Of a stretch of 64,000 nucleotides of DNA, positions 33,152 through 44,040 are shown one piece after another (positions within the stretch are counted from its first letter, which is position 1; every line of letters begins with the position of its first letter). Under the pieces are notes generated by a model. It did not search any database and had not been told where the DNA came from. It was given only the letters and a program-made list of their open reading frames with translations. Source of the stretch: Tiliqua scincoides (taxonomy: Eukaryota; Chordata; Lepidosauria; Squamata; Scincidae); NCBI RefSeq assembly GCF_035046505.1, contig NC_089825.1, forward strand, positions 1,012,001-1,076,000, given 5' to 3'. Position numbers and translations under genes: made by a program.

Positions 33152-33827
33152 GTCTCTTGTTGTCTGGTGTGCTCCCTGGGGCATTTGGTGGGCCGCTGTG
33201 AGATACAGGAAGCTGGACTAGATGGGCCTATGGCCTGATCCAGTGGGGCTGTTCTTATGTTCTTAACTACAATTCCCAGGAAGCCTTGCAGGTCTCTTGT
33301 TATCTGGTGTGCTCCCTGGGGCATTTGGTGGGCCGCTGTGAGATATAGGAAGCTGGACTAGATGGGCCTATGGCCTGACCCTGTGGGGCTGTTCTTAAGT
33401 TCTTAAACTACAATTCCCAGGAAGCCTTGCAGGTCTCTTGTTATCTGGTGTGCTCCCTGGGGCATTTGGTGGGCCGCTGTGAGATATAGGAAGCTGGACT
33501 AGATGGGCCTATGGCCTGATCCAGTGGGGCTGTTCTTATTTCCTTAACTACAATTCCCAGGAAGCCTTGCAGGTCTCTTGTGATCTGGTGTGCTCCCTGG
33601 GCATTTGGTGGGCCGCTGTGAGATACAGGAAGCTGGACTAGATGGGCCTATGGCCTTATCCAGTGGGGCTGGTCTTATGTTCTTAACTACAATTCCCAGG
33701 AAGCCTTGCAGTTCTTCTTGTGATCTGGTGTGCTCCCTGGGGCATTTGGTGGGCCGTTGTGAGATACAGGAAGCTGGACTAGATGGGCCTATGGCCTGAT
33801 CCAGTGGGGCTGGTCTTATGTTCTTAA
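33152..33827 (+). repeat. Tandem array, five units of about 140 bp
   Basis: Each unit runs from a TCTCTTGT...ATCTGGTGTG segment through GAAGCTGGACTAGATGGGCC to a TTCTTATGTTCTTA end. Units are joined by ACTACAATTCCCAGGAAGCC. The unit is the LINE-tail-like repeat seen singly elsewhere. Copy 3 has three units. Confidence 0.88.
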
Positions 33828-34175
33828 CATATTGTTGCTGCACCATGAACCAACAGTTAAAGATCCCTGCATGGGAGTGAGAGATATGTTTGTACCCTCA
33901 TACTTTGATTCTGCAGAGCACTCATAGTGACAAGAGAGGGTTCAGCATTAAGCATTCTACCCAAGAAGACCTGGTGTCCATGCTTTCATTTTCCTTTACG
34001 CCGCACTTCCACCAGTTTTAATATGTTAATCTCCACTGCTGCCCGCCTTATGAAGGCTTCATTAGTTGTCTCTTTGAGAGTTAGCAAGCAGGAGTTTTGC
34101 CTGTGTTGTTATGATTATTAGGATGGGATGATATCATGGGACTGTATCATGGGACTTCTGAGAGTCCCCGGGCCT
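33828..34175. other. No recognised feature
   Basis: Unrecognised sequence, shared with 62875-63221. Confidence 0.35.
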
Positions 34176-34315
34176 GCAAGGAGATCAAATCAGTCAGTCC
34201 CACAAGAAATCAACCCCTGACTGTCCATTAGAAGGACACTGAAGCTGAAGCTAACATGCCTTGGTCACCTCATGAGAAGGGGCGACTCTTGAGAAAAGAC
34301 CCTGATGCTGGGAAA
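34176..34315 (+). mobile_element. BovB (RTE) LINE fragment, ORF2 C-terminal
   Basis: Reads, with one stop, GHLMRRGDS and EKTLMLG, the conserved end of the BovB ORF2. The DNA wording (CACCTCATGAGAAGGGGCGA, AAAGACCCTGATGCTGGG) is the known BovB consensus form. It abuts CR1 directly at its 3' side. Confidence 0.8.
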
Positions 34316-37309
34316 AATGGAAAAGGAAACCGGATTCCTTGACATGCTAAATGACTGTGCCTTAGAGCAGCTAGCCATGGAGCCCACCAGAGGGCAGGTG
34401 ACTCTGGATTTAATATTGTGCAGTACTTAGGACCTGGTTAGAGATGTCAATGTTACGGAGCCACTGCGGAACAGTGATCATGCTGCGATCCATTTCTACA
34501 TGCACGTCGGGGAAGAATACCGGGCAAAACTCTCACAAAAACCCTTGACTTCCGACAAGCGCTGGTTAGAAGGAGGTTGAAAGGGAAGGTAAAAAGAGTC
34601 CAATTTCTCCAGAGTGCATGGAGACTGCTTAAAACAACAGTAAGAGAGGCCCAGCGGAAGTGTATACCGCAAAGGAAGAAGGGCTCCACTAAGTCCAAGA
34701 GGTGCCCGCATGACTAACGAGCCAAGTTAGAGAGGCCATGAAGGGCAAAGAAACTTCCTTCCGTCAATGGAAGTCTTGCCCTAATGAGGAGAATAAAATG
34801 GAACATAAAAACTGTGGCAAAAGAAATGTAAGAAGGTGATACGGGAGGCCAAGAGAGACTATGAGGAACGCATGGCCAGCAGCATTAAGGGGAATAATAA
34901 AAGCTTCTTCAAATATGTTAGAAGAAGGAAACCTGCCGGAGAAGCGGTTGGTCCTCTGGATGGTGAAGGAGGGAAAGGGGAGATAAAAGGAGACTTAGAG
35001 ATTGCAGAGAAATTAAATGAGTTCTTTGCATCTGTCTTCACGGCAGAAGACCTCGGGCAGATACCACTGCTCGAATGGCCCCTCCTGACCAAGGAATTAA
35101 GTCAGATAGAGGTTAAAAGGGAAGCTGTTTCAGACCTCATTGATAAGTTAAAGATCAATAAGTCACCGGGCCCTGATGGCATCCACCCAAGGGTTATTAA
35201 AGAATTGAAGAATGAAGTTGCTGAGCTCTTGACTAAAATATGCAACTTGTCCCTCAAAACGGCCACGATGCCAGAGGACCGGAGGATAGCAAATGTCACG
35301 CTGATCTTTAAAAAGGGAAGGAAGGTGGATCCGGGAAACTATAGGCCTGACATCCATACCGGGTAAGATGTTGGAATGCCTCATCAAAGATAGGATCTCA
35401 AAACACATAGATGAACAGGCCTTGCTGAGGGAGAGTCAGCATGGCTTCTGTAAGGGTAAGTCTTGCCTCACGAACCTTATAGAATTCTTTGAAAAGGTCA
35501 ACAGGCATATGGATGTGGGAGAACCCGTGGACATTATATATCTGGACTTTCAGAAGGCATTTGACACGGTCCCTCACCAAAGGCTGCTGAAAAACTCCAT
35601 AGTCAGGGAATTAGAGGGCAGGTCCTCTCATGGATTGAGAACTGGTTGAAGATCAGAAGTGGGTGTCAATGGGCAATTTTCACAATGGAGAGAGGTGAAA
35701 AGCGGTGTGTCCCAAAGATCTGTCCTGGGATCAGTGCTCTTCAACCTCTTCATAAATGACCTAGAGACAGGGGTGAGCAGTGAGGTGGCCAAGTTTGCGG
35801 ACAACACCAAACTTTTCCGAGTGGTGAAGACCAGAAGTGATTGTGAGGAGCTCCAGAAGGATCTCTCCAAACTGGCAGAATGGGCAGCAAAATGGCAGAT
35901 GTGTCTTAATGTAAGTAAGTGTAAAGTCCTGCACATTGGGGCAAAAAATCAAAACTTCACATATAGGCTGAAGCCATTCCCAGCAGGGGGAGCAAAATGG
36001 AGCCGTACAGTATTACCTGTCATGATCTTTCCCTTCTTATACTGTTTTTGCTACAATAGGAGTGGGGGGAGATTGGGTGGTTGTTTAGTTCACCCTTCAC
36101 TTAATTGTAACTCTGGACTTTTCAAGCTGTTTCTATGGTTAGTATTTTTCTTAATTAGTATTGTTGCTCTTATATCTTGTTTAACACTTCCCCCTTGGGC
36201 CTCAGATGTGGATGTGGGAGAACCCGTGGACATTATATATCTGGACTTTCAGAAGGCGTTTGACACGGTCCCTCAGCAAAGGCTGCTGAAAAACTCCATA
36301 GTCAGGGAATTAGAGGGCAGGTCCTCTCATGGATTGAGAACTGGTTGAAGATCAGAAGTGGGTGTCAATGGGCAATTTTCACAATGGAGAGAGGTGAAAA
36401 GCGGTGTGCCCCAAGGATCTGTCCTGGGATCTGCTCTTCAACCTCTTCATAAATGACCTGGAGACAGGGGTGAGCAGTGAGGTGGCCAAGTTTGCAGACG
36501 ACACCAAACTTTTCTGAGTGGTGAAGACCAGAAGTGATTGTGAGGAGCTCCAGAAGGATCTCTCCAGACTGGCAGAATAGGCAGCAAAATGGCAGGTGCG
36601 TCTTAATGTAAGTCCTGCACATTGGGGCAAAAAATCAAAACTTCACATATAGGCTGATGGGTTCTGAGCTGTCTGTGACAGATCAGGAGAGAGATCTTGG
36701 GGTGGTGGTGGACAGGTCGATGAAAGTGTCAACTCAATGCGCAGCGGCAGTAAAGAAGGCCAATTCTATGCTTGGGATCATTAGGAAAGGTATTGAGAAC
36801 AAAACAGCTAATATTATACATGCCATTGTACAAATCGATGGTAAGGCCACACCTGGAGTATTGTTTCCAGTTCTGGTTGCCACATCTCAAAAAGCACATA
36901 GTGGAAAAGGTGCAAAAGAGAGTGACTAAGTTGATTACTGAGCTGGGGCACCTTCCTTATGAGGAAAGGCTACAGCGTTTGGGCCTCTTCAGCCTAGAAA
37001 AAAGACGCTTGAGGGGGGACATGATTGAGACACACAAAATTATGCATGGGAAGGATAAAGTGGATAGAGAAATGCTATTTACACTCTCACATACCACCAG
37101 AACCAGGGGACATCCACTAAAATTGAGTATTGGGAGAGTTAGAACAGACAAAAGAAAATATTTCTTTACTCAGCGTGTGGTCGGTCTGTGGAACTCATTG
37201 CCACAGGATGTGGTGATGGCATCTCTCCTGGATGCCTTTGAAGGGGATTGGACAAGTTTCTGGAGGAAAAATCCATTATGGGTTACAAGCCATGATGCAT
37301 ATGTGCGAC
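34316..37309 (+). mobile_element. CR1 LINE, long rearranged copy
   Basis: Endonuclease C-terminus first (LDLIL ... SDHAAIHF is clearest in the copy 3 duplicate). Then a 176-codon frame with SFFKYVRRRKPAGE, NKSPGPDGIHPRVIKELK and ANVTLIFKKGRKVDPGNYRP, then YLDFQKAFDTVPHQRLL, GSVLFNLFINDLETG, and the C-terminus ERLQRLGLFSLEKRRLRGDM and LWNSLPQDVV. The order matches a CR1 ORF2. The stretch 35512-35970 is repeated at 36211-36658, with about 240 foreign bases between. Several stops and shifts: not active. Confidence 0.88.
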
Positions 37310-37827
37310 CGTCCCCTGGGGGCTGGGCATAAGAATAGGCCCTCAGTTTGGCTGTACTTGTTGTAAGAGGCGAACAGCCACTGGGTAGATGGGTCTCGTC
37401 AGCCTGGGAAGGCAGCTCATCTGAGAGAAGGAAAACTCTGATCCCAAACCTCCACTGCCTTGTGGCTACATCCAGTTATGGAAAAGGCTTCAGGAGTCAA
37501 CCTCGAGGCAAAATCCAGAGCCAGAGTCCCTGAGGCTGTTCATGGTGAACACAGTCACGTTCTGGCAACTCCTGCGACGCCGCTGGAACCAACCGTATTG
37601 GCCTCTGCCTTTCCATTGGACCATTTCAGCGACGTGGAGAGGGGGGATTTGCTGCATGGACCTTTGGACCATTTCAGCGACGTGGAGAGGGGGGATTTGC
37701 TGCATGGGAAACAGTCTATCCTCCATATCTACTTTACCCAGGCTTTGCACACTGGAGAGGACACTCTGTTCCAGAACCACTATTCAGAGCGCGATACCAT
37801 AGTCTTCCGAGACTGAAGGATGCCAAC
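37310..37827 (+). mobile_element. SINE-like element with LINE-X tail
   Basis: The right end (AGAGCGCGATACCATAGTCT, then GACTGAAGGATGCCAAC) matches the LINE-X 3' end, but the rest has no LINE-X coding sequence, as in a LINE-derived non-autonomous element. Possible imperfect TSDs: ATATGTGCGACC (37298-37309) and ACATGTGCAACC just after. About 48 bases (TGGACCATTTCAGCGACGTG onward) are tandemly doubled near 37616-37708. Confidence 0.65.
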
Positions 37828-37849
37828 ACATGTGCAACCTCCTGATTTT

Positions 37850-38016
37850 AGAATTGGGCTATGTCAGAATGCCAGATGCAAGGGAGGGCACCAGGATGCA
37901 CGTCTCTTGTTGTCTGGTGTGCTCCCTGGGGCAATTGGTGGGCTGCTGTGAGATACAGGAAGCTGGACTACATGGGGCTATGACCTGATCCAGTGGGGCT
38001 GTTCTTATGTTCTCAC
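37850..38016 (+). repeat. Single LINE-tail-like repeat
   Basis: Same family as 7907-8080: GGCTATGTCAGAATGCCAGA at the start, GTTCTTATGTTCT at the end. Confidence 0.65.
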
Positions 38017-38203
38017 AGAGGCTGCATCTATCCTCCACGCCAATGCAGAGAGGAAAGGCTGTGCTGGCCGAGCTCGGCCAACACAGGGGTCTGGAGAGGG
38101 TGGGGAGGAGGTGGGAGGGAGGTGTTCTGGGGTAGGGGAGGGTTGCTGAAGGGCATTCCAGGGAGCGGGCAGGCAGGTGGGGAGCGGGAGAGGGGGCTGG
38201 GAC

Positions 38204-41200
38204 CAGTGGTGGGATTCAAATAAATTAACAACAGGTTCTATGTCCCAATGTGCAATGAGCAACTCAGCTTCAATTGTCTGCCGCAAAGGAAGTTGAAAGG
38301 CTACGGCTACACTCCTATACTGTACAGTACACACTTTCCTGGGAGTAAGTCCCATTGAACATAATGGGACTTACTTCTGAGTAGACAGTCATAGGATTGC
38401 ACTGTAACTTTAACACACACCCAATGTCTAAATCCAAATTGCACAGCTGCAATTCTGTCCTCTGTAGTCATACTTACAGGCCTCTGGCCACTAGTTTCCA
38501 AGGAGGATAAACATGCGGCTGAAATGCACACTTCAAATAGACATTTTTTCTTGAATTCTCAAGGCAGTTGTATAATGAAATCAGGAAGGCACCAAGAAGA
38601 GGAGGTGGGAACTGCCAGGGCTCCAGGTTACCAACCTCTGGAGACACCACAGCAGCATAGCACCTTCACATCTGCACAAACCAACTTGCTGCACTGGGCT
38701 TTGAGCTGGGCCACCTTCCTTCTCAGTGGGAACTTGGTGATTTTTACCAGAGCAGTCAATCCTCTCAAGGATCTGGTTCACTTTTAGTGATGAACATCTG
38801 GTCAGCAAAAGAGCACTGAGCACATAGTCTGACACCTCATCATCAACCAAAAGCAACAACAGCATAGTAACATCTTTACATCTCCCCTTCTTTTTTGTTC
38901 TATTACAGCATTCCTCAGCATCTGCCTCTCGCCCACTGTACCATTTTGCATGGCCCACCTCTGGGAAGTACAACTGGAAGTAATTGGAATGACTTTATCA
39001 CCAGTTATTTCCATACTAAGAGGCCAGACATGATGCAACAAACAACCGTAAGAGGCTCAGGCTACAATCCTATCCACTTTTTCCTGGTAGTAAGTCCCAT
39101 TGACTATAATGGAACTTACTTCTGAGTAGACATGCTTAGGATTGGGCTCCCAGAGTAGATGGAGGGCTTTTTTGAGTGCAAGAAAAGCAGAACTGAGCCT
39201 CCTACCACTGTTGCATCATATTGCTGGTCTCATTGCCAGGCAGTGGAGGTCTGGGGTGGGGGGGTCCTGCCATGAATACCAATGGGCACCACCTCAAGTA
39301 CCACTGGTGGTATGAGTACTACTGGTTGAGAAATGCTGCTCTATTACTTTTACCACCCAGCCCCAAAAAGAATTCCAGTGAACTCTAAAGCTTCCCCCTC
39401 CAACTTCCAACTCTGCAATCCAATGCACGTCTACTCAGAAGCCCAACAAGTTCAAGGGGAGTTGTTGACTTCTAGGGTTTGAGAGAGAATGGCAGCCTTG
39501 AAGGACAGTTTCACTAATGAGCAAAAAAGTACTATGAGGGGACTGTTCTTCTAGGTTGCTTTCCGACAGGCAACAACAGATACCCATTACTTTGGTCTAC
39601 TTTAGTGGCGAGTCTCCCACAAGTTTGAGGGCTGCTACTGACCAGGAGTACAAAGCAGGGGCCTGCAGTGGGTGGGGAGGCAGGTGAGGCAGAACCTCCC
39701 CACCACAGTCCTTCAAAAGTGTTGCAGCTGTGTAGGTGCCCAAGCACCCACAACCCAGCCTAAAAATGAAAATTAACAGCACATGTAACAAGCCTTGCAG
39801 GTTTTGAGGTTCACCCTGATCACAAGTTCTTCCCAGTGCTTCTCCTTCATTAGGTGATAAGACATAAACCCAATTTACAAACTTGTTCAAAAAAATCTTC
39901 GATTTCTAGTCAGCCTGCCATTTCACTTGCATGGGATGGGGGGAGGGAGAATAACCTAAAGGAACTTTTCTGCTAGGGAAGGAGCAATGCTAACTGTACC
40001 ATCCTCAGCACACTTGCCTGGGAATAGCAGCCCAATCCTATGCAAGCCTACACAGGAGTAAATCACATTCTATAGTCAATTGGGCTTGCTTCCCAGGTGT
40101 GAGTAGGATTGCAGCCTAAGGGCTATCCAACTTTCCAGAGCCAAAGCAGCCACATTGCAGTCCCGAGGTAAGGGAACAAGCATTCCCTTCTCACAAGGAG
40201 ACCTCCAGGACTTGGTGCTGGAAAGTTACAGTTAAGAGGACTTCGGACCCAATCCTATCCAATTTTCCAGTGCCAGTGCAGCTGTACCAATAGGGCATGC
40301 ACTGCATCCTGTGGTGGGGGGCAGGGAACATTTGTTCCCTTACCTCAGGGCTGCATTGTGACTGCACAGGTGCTAAAAGAAAGCCTCACTGAGCACAATA
40401 GGACTTACTTCTGAGTAGACATGCATAGGATTGTGCCCTAAGGCTGCCATCTAAATTCCACTTTCCTGGGAATAAGCCCCATTGGCTATAAGGAAATTTA
40501 CTTCTGAGTAGATATGCATAGGATTCTGCTCAAAGGCTGCAATCCTATCCACACTTTCCTGGGAGTAAGACCCATTGAACACAACAGGACTTACTTCTGA
40601 GAAGACCTGCATAGGATTGTGCCCTTAATGAAGTAATGTTTTGTGCCACATTCCTGCCTTTTTTTAACCTGAGGAATTTCAGCTGTGGGAGCATCGCCTC
40701 TATGTGTCTGATAGTGTATTATACAATCATTGTGTAACAACACGTTGTATTGCAATGAAAAGATCCCAGGCACAAAACTGCATTCCCAAAGCCCAAGGAT
40801 GAAAACCAACCCCATGGTGCAGTCCTGTGCTTGTGGGAAGTAAGGGCACAATCCCTATGCCTGTCTACTCAGAAGTAAGTCCCATTATAGTCAATAGAGC
40901 TTACTGCAGCATGAGAGCCCAAGCCTATGCATGTCTACTCATTATAGAGTCTCATTATAGCCAAAGGGGCTTACTTGCAGGAAAGTGTGGCTAGGAGTGC
41001 AGCCTTTGAGCACAATCCTATGCATGTCTACTCAGAAGTAAATCTCATTATAGCCAATGGGGCTTATTCCCAGGAAAGTGCAAGTAGGATTGCAGCCTTA
41101 GGGCACAATCCTATGTATGTCTACTCAGAAGTAAGTCCTATTGTGTGCTAAGTGAGGCACTCTTCTAGCGCCTGTGCAGTCACAATGCAGCCCTGAGGTA

Positions 41201-41919
41201 AGGGAACAAATACCTCATGGCTTACTTGCAGGAAAGTGTGGCTAGGAGTGCAGCCTTTGAGCACAATCCTATGCATGTCTATGCAGGAGTAAGTCATTAT
41301 AGCCAAAGGGGCATACTTCCAGGAAAGTGTGGATAGGATAGTCTCAATGACTAGTATGAGATGCTTCCTTCTTTGCCTTCTGATTGACAGTGTCTACTCA
41401 GAGGTAAGTCCCACTGTATTCAATGGGGCTTACTCCCAGGAAAGTGTGGCAAACTCAGAGACAAGGATGAGATGCTTCTGATTGACAGTGGCTGCAACCC
41501 TAACCACACTTTCCTGAGAGTAAGCCCCATTGAACAAAATAGGAGTTACTTCTGAGTAGACCTGGTTAGGATTGTGCTCAGTGCCTACCCAGAGGTAAGT
41601 TCCATTGTGTTCAATGGGGAGGGGAGGCGTGGGGCGGGCAGCTGGGCTGCTTCTCTTGCCCTCGTCAGCGAGGCTGCATGTGCGGGCGCGCCGGCCGTTC
41701 GCGGCTGAGTCCGGCTCGCCCCTTCAGCCCCAGCGGCCTCGAAACCCGCTGGGAGCAACCCCCTTTCCCCCCGGGATGGGTTGGCCCCGCACGGCCACTG
41801 CCCCCAGGAGGGTTAGCCCTGACATTTCATCCCCGGCCAGCAAACGGTTCTTAGAACCAACAACTGGATTAGGTAGGGGTTTTATAGAACCGGTGAGAAC
41901 CGGCTGAATCCCACCACTG
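38204..41919. mobile_element. Large hAT-type non-autonomous element (3.7 kb)
   Basis: Perfect 8-bp TSD GCTGGGAC (38196-38203, 41920-41927). Termini CAGTGGTGGGATTCAAATAA and, on the other strand, CAGTGGTGGGATTCAGCCGG. The interior has no transposase frame. It holds hairpin monomers at 38310-38402 and 39055-39155, a long array at 40380-41625, and a CpG-rich stretch (41620-41800). Either a large non-autonomous form or one enlarged by later insertions. Confidence 0.85.
40380..41625. repeat. Long irregular array of hairpin monomers
   Basis: About ten or more degenerate units, in both orientations, of the type CCTGGGAGTAAG...CCCATT...ACTTACTTCTGAGTAGAC...ATAGGATTG. Spacing is irregular, with other sequence between some units. 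Confidence 0.8.
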
Positions 41920-41964
41920 GCTGGGACCCAGCTGACTTTTGTTTTTCTGCAAGATACTGTATAG

Positions 41965-42185
41965 CAGTGATTTTCAACCTTTTTCATCTTGTGGCACACT
42001 GACAAGGCAATAAAATTGTCAAGGCGCACCATCAGGATTTTGACAATTGACAAGGCACACCATGCTGGGGGCTCACATCCCCATTGACCTTACTAATAAA
42101 TGATCTTCCTCCAAATTCCTGTGGCACACCTGTGGACCACTCGCGGCACACTAGTGTGCCATGGCACCGTGGTGGAAAATGGCTG
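41965..42185. mobile_element. hAT MITE (221 bp)
   Basis: TSDs CTGTATAG (41957-41964) and CTGTATAC (42186-42193). Ends CAGTGATTTTCAACC and, on the other strand, CAGCCATTTTCCACC. The interior repeats GGCACAC words typical of a widespread amniote hAT family. Confidence 0.75.
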
Positions 42186-42304
42186 CTGTATACAAATGGC
42201 CAGGAGACCAGAGCCTGAGGATTTCTGGCCTCCAGCTCAGGACCCCAGCCCAATTCAAGGCTGGATTAGACAACATAAAATGTACAAGATGTTCTGATCA
42301 TCTT

Positions 42305-42900
42305 CAGTTTCCTCTCCTGTTGTGAGCAAACTGAATGCATTCCACATGCGCTGCTTCCGACGCATTCTCGGCATCACCTGGCAGGACAAAGTTCCTAACA
42401 ACACAGTCCTGGAACGTGCTGGAATCCCTAGCATGTATGCACTGCTGAAACAGAGACGCCTGCGTTGGCTCGGTCATGTCGTGAGAATGGATGATGGCCG
42501 GATCCCAAAGGATCTCCTCTATGGAGAACTCGTGCAAGGAAAGCGCCTTACAGGTAGACCACAGCTGCGATACAAGGACATCTGCAAGAGGGATCTGAAG
42601 GCCTTAGGAGTGGACCTCAACAGGTGGGAAACCCTGGCCTCTGAGCGGCCCGCTTGGAGGCAGGCCGTGCAGCATGGCCTTTCCCAGTTTGAAGAGACAC
42701 TTTGCCAACAGTCTGAGGCAAATAGGGAAAGAAGGAAGGCCCATAGCCAGGGAGACAGACCAGGAACAGACTGCACTTGCTCCCAGTGTGGAAGGGATTG
42801 TCACTCCCGAATCGGCCTTTTCAGCCACACTAGACGCTGTGCCAGAACCACCATCCAGAGCGCGATACCATAGTCTTTCGAGACTGAAGGTTGCCAACAA
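42305..42900 (+). mobile_element. LINE-X insertion with 5' inversion
   Basis: 183-codon frame from the LINE-X C-terminal region (RWLGHVVRMDDGRIPKDLL, CTCSQCGRDCHSRIGLFSHT). The first 25 bases (42305-42329) are the reverse complement of the LINE-X sequence just upstream of where the forward part starts, the mark of twin priming. Likely TSDs: TCTGATCATCTTCAG and TCTGGTCATCCTGAG. Confidence 0.82.
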
Positions 42901-43376
42901 CATCTGGTCATCCTGAGCCTCCATAGAATACACAGGATATTCTGGTCAGTTCGAATCTCAGGAGAAGGGCAAAGAACATTAAACCACAAAGAAAGCCAAA
43001 TGACAGCAAACAAATGCTTATCTAGAGTGCATATGTAAGTTGAATGCAGGCTGACCCTGCTAGAATTTGCTGACTGTTGTAATATGACTGAACTACTGTA
43101 ACCCACCCTGAACAAACTTCCCCCTCCCCCTCCCACCTCCCACCTCCTTATCCCCACCTCTCTTTCCCTCCACAAAAGAGTATATATGCCATGTGAAAGC
43201 CTGATGTCTTTGCTCACCTCAGGGAAGTGAGCCTCATATGCAAATGAAATAAAATGTGGTCTGAATGATTTCCTTCCAAGCTGGTGCCTCTCTGTGATCC
43301 TAGGTTGTTGTATGAGTCATGCGGTAAACAATCCTAAGGTTTGGATAATCCAGAATCATCATAAATCATGGCATAG
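42901..43376. other. No recognised feature
   Basis: Unrecognised; pyrimidine-rich stretch near 43120-43175. Confidence 0.35.
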
Positions 43377-43525
43377 AGCAACTAGAAAAGGTGCAGAAGA
43401 GAGTAACCACAAGGATTACTGGGCTGGGGCACCTCCATATGAGGAAATGCTACTGCGTTTGGAGTTCTTTTGTTTTGGGAAAAAAGGCACGAGGTGCCTG
43501 ACTGGGAAGTAGAAAATTATGCAGG
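43377..43525 (+). mobile_element. Small CR1 fragment
   Basis: AAAAGGTGCAGAAGAGAGTA and GGGCTGGGGCACCTCC match the CR1 C-terminal coding region (compare 36905-36955). Decayed. Confidence 0.65.
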
Positions 43526-43625
43526 CGATTTTAAAAGTAGATCGAGGGGTGTTCCTTTCCCTCTCATACTGATACAGGGTCATGAGAGCCACTTATGTTA
43601 ATTAACCAAATGTTATGCTATGTTA

Positions 43626-43973
43626 CAGGTAGACCACAGCTGCAATACAAGGACATCTTCAAGAGGGATCTGAAGGCCTTAGGAGTGGACCTCAACAGGT
43701 GGGAAACCCTGGCCTCTGAGCGGCCCGCTTGGAGGCAGGCTGTGCAGCATGGCCTTTCCCAGTTTGAAGAGACACTTGGCCAACAGTCTGAGGCTAAGAG
43801 GCAAAGAAGGAAGGCCCATAGCCAGGGAGACAGACCAGGGACAGACTGCACTTGCTCCCAGTGTGGAAGGGATTGTCACTCCCGGATTGGCCTTTTCAGC
43901 CACACTAGACGCTGTTCCAGAACCACCATTCAGAGCGCGATACCAGAGTCTTTCGAGACTGAAGGTTGCCAAC
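43626..43973 (+). mobile_element. Short LINE-X insertion with perfect 11-bp TSD
   Basis: 348-bp 5'-truncated LINE-X 3' end between perfect copies of ATGCTATGTTA (43615-43625, 43974-43984). It encodes the intact finger CTCSQCGRDCHSRIGLFSHT. The perfect TSD suggests a recent insertion. It lies only 57 bases before the outer inverted-repeat breakpoint. Confidence 0.88.
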
Positions 43974-44040
43974 ATGCTATGTTATGAGTGAATTAGTTTA
44001 AAACAAATTATTAGTTTATATGTTTGAAAATGAATGCTTG

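Larger units (their letters stand above)
30029..34934 (+). repeat. Direct repeat of 59348-64000
   Basis: Continuation of copy 2 beyond the left-edge equivalent. The same order of repeats recurs at 59348-64000: unrecognised region, nested hAT elements, MITE, tail-repeat array, BovB piece, CR1. This copy is longer mainly because its tail-repeat array has two more units. Confidence 0.88.

Noticed and set aside
33152-33827. CRISPR-like array
   Set aside because: Repeated units are about 140 bp LINE-tail sequence with constant linkers in a vertebrate genome; an ordinary minisatellite.
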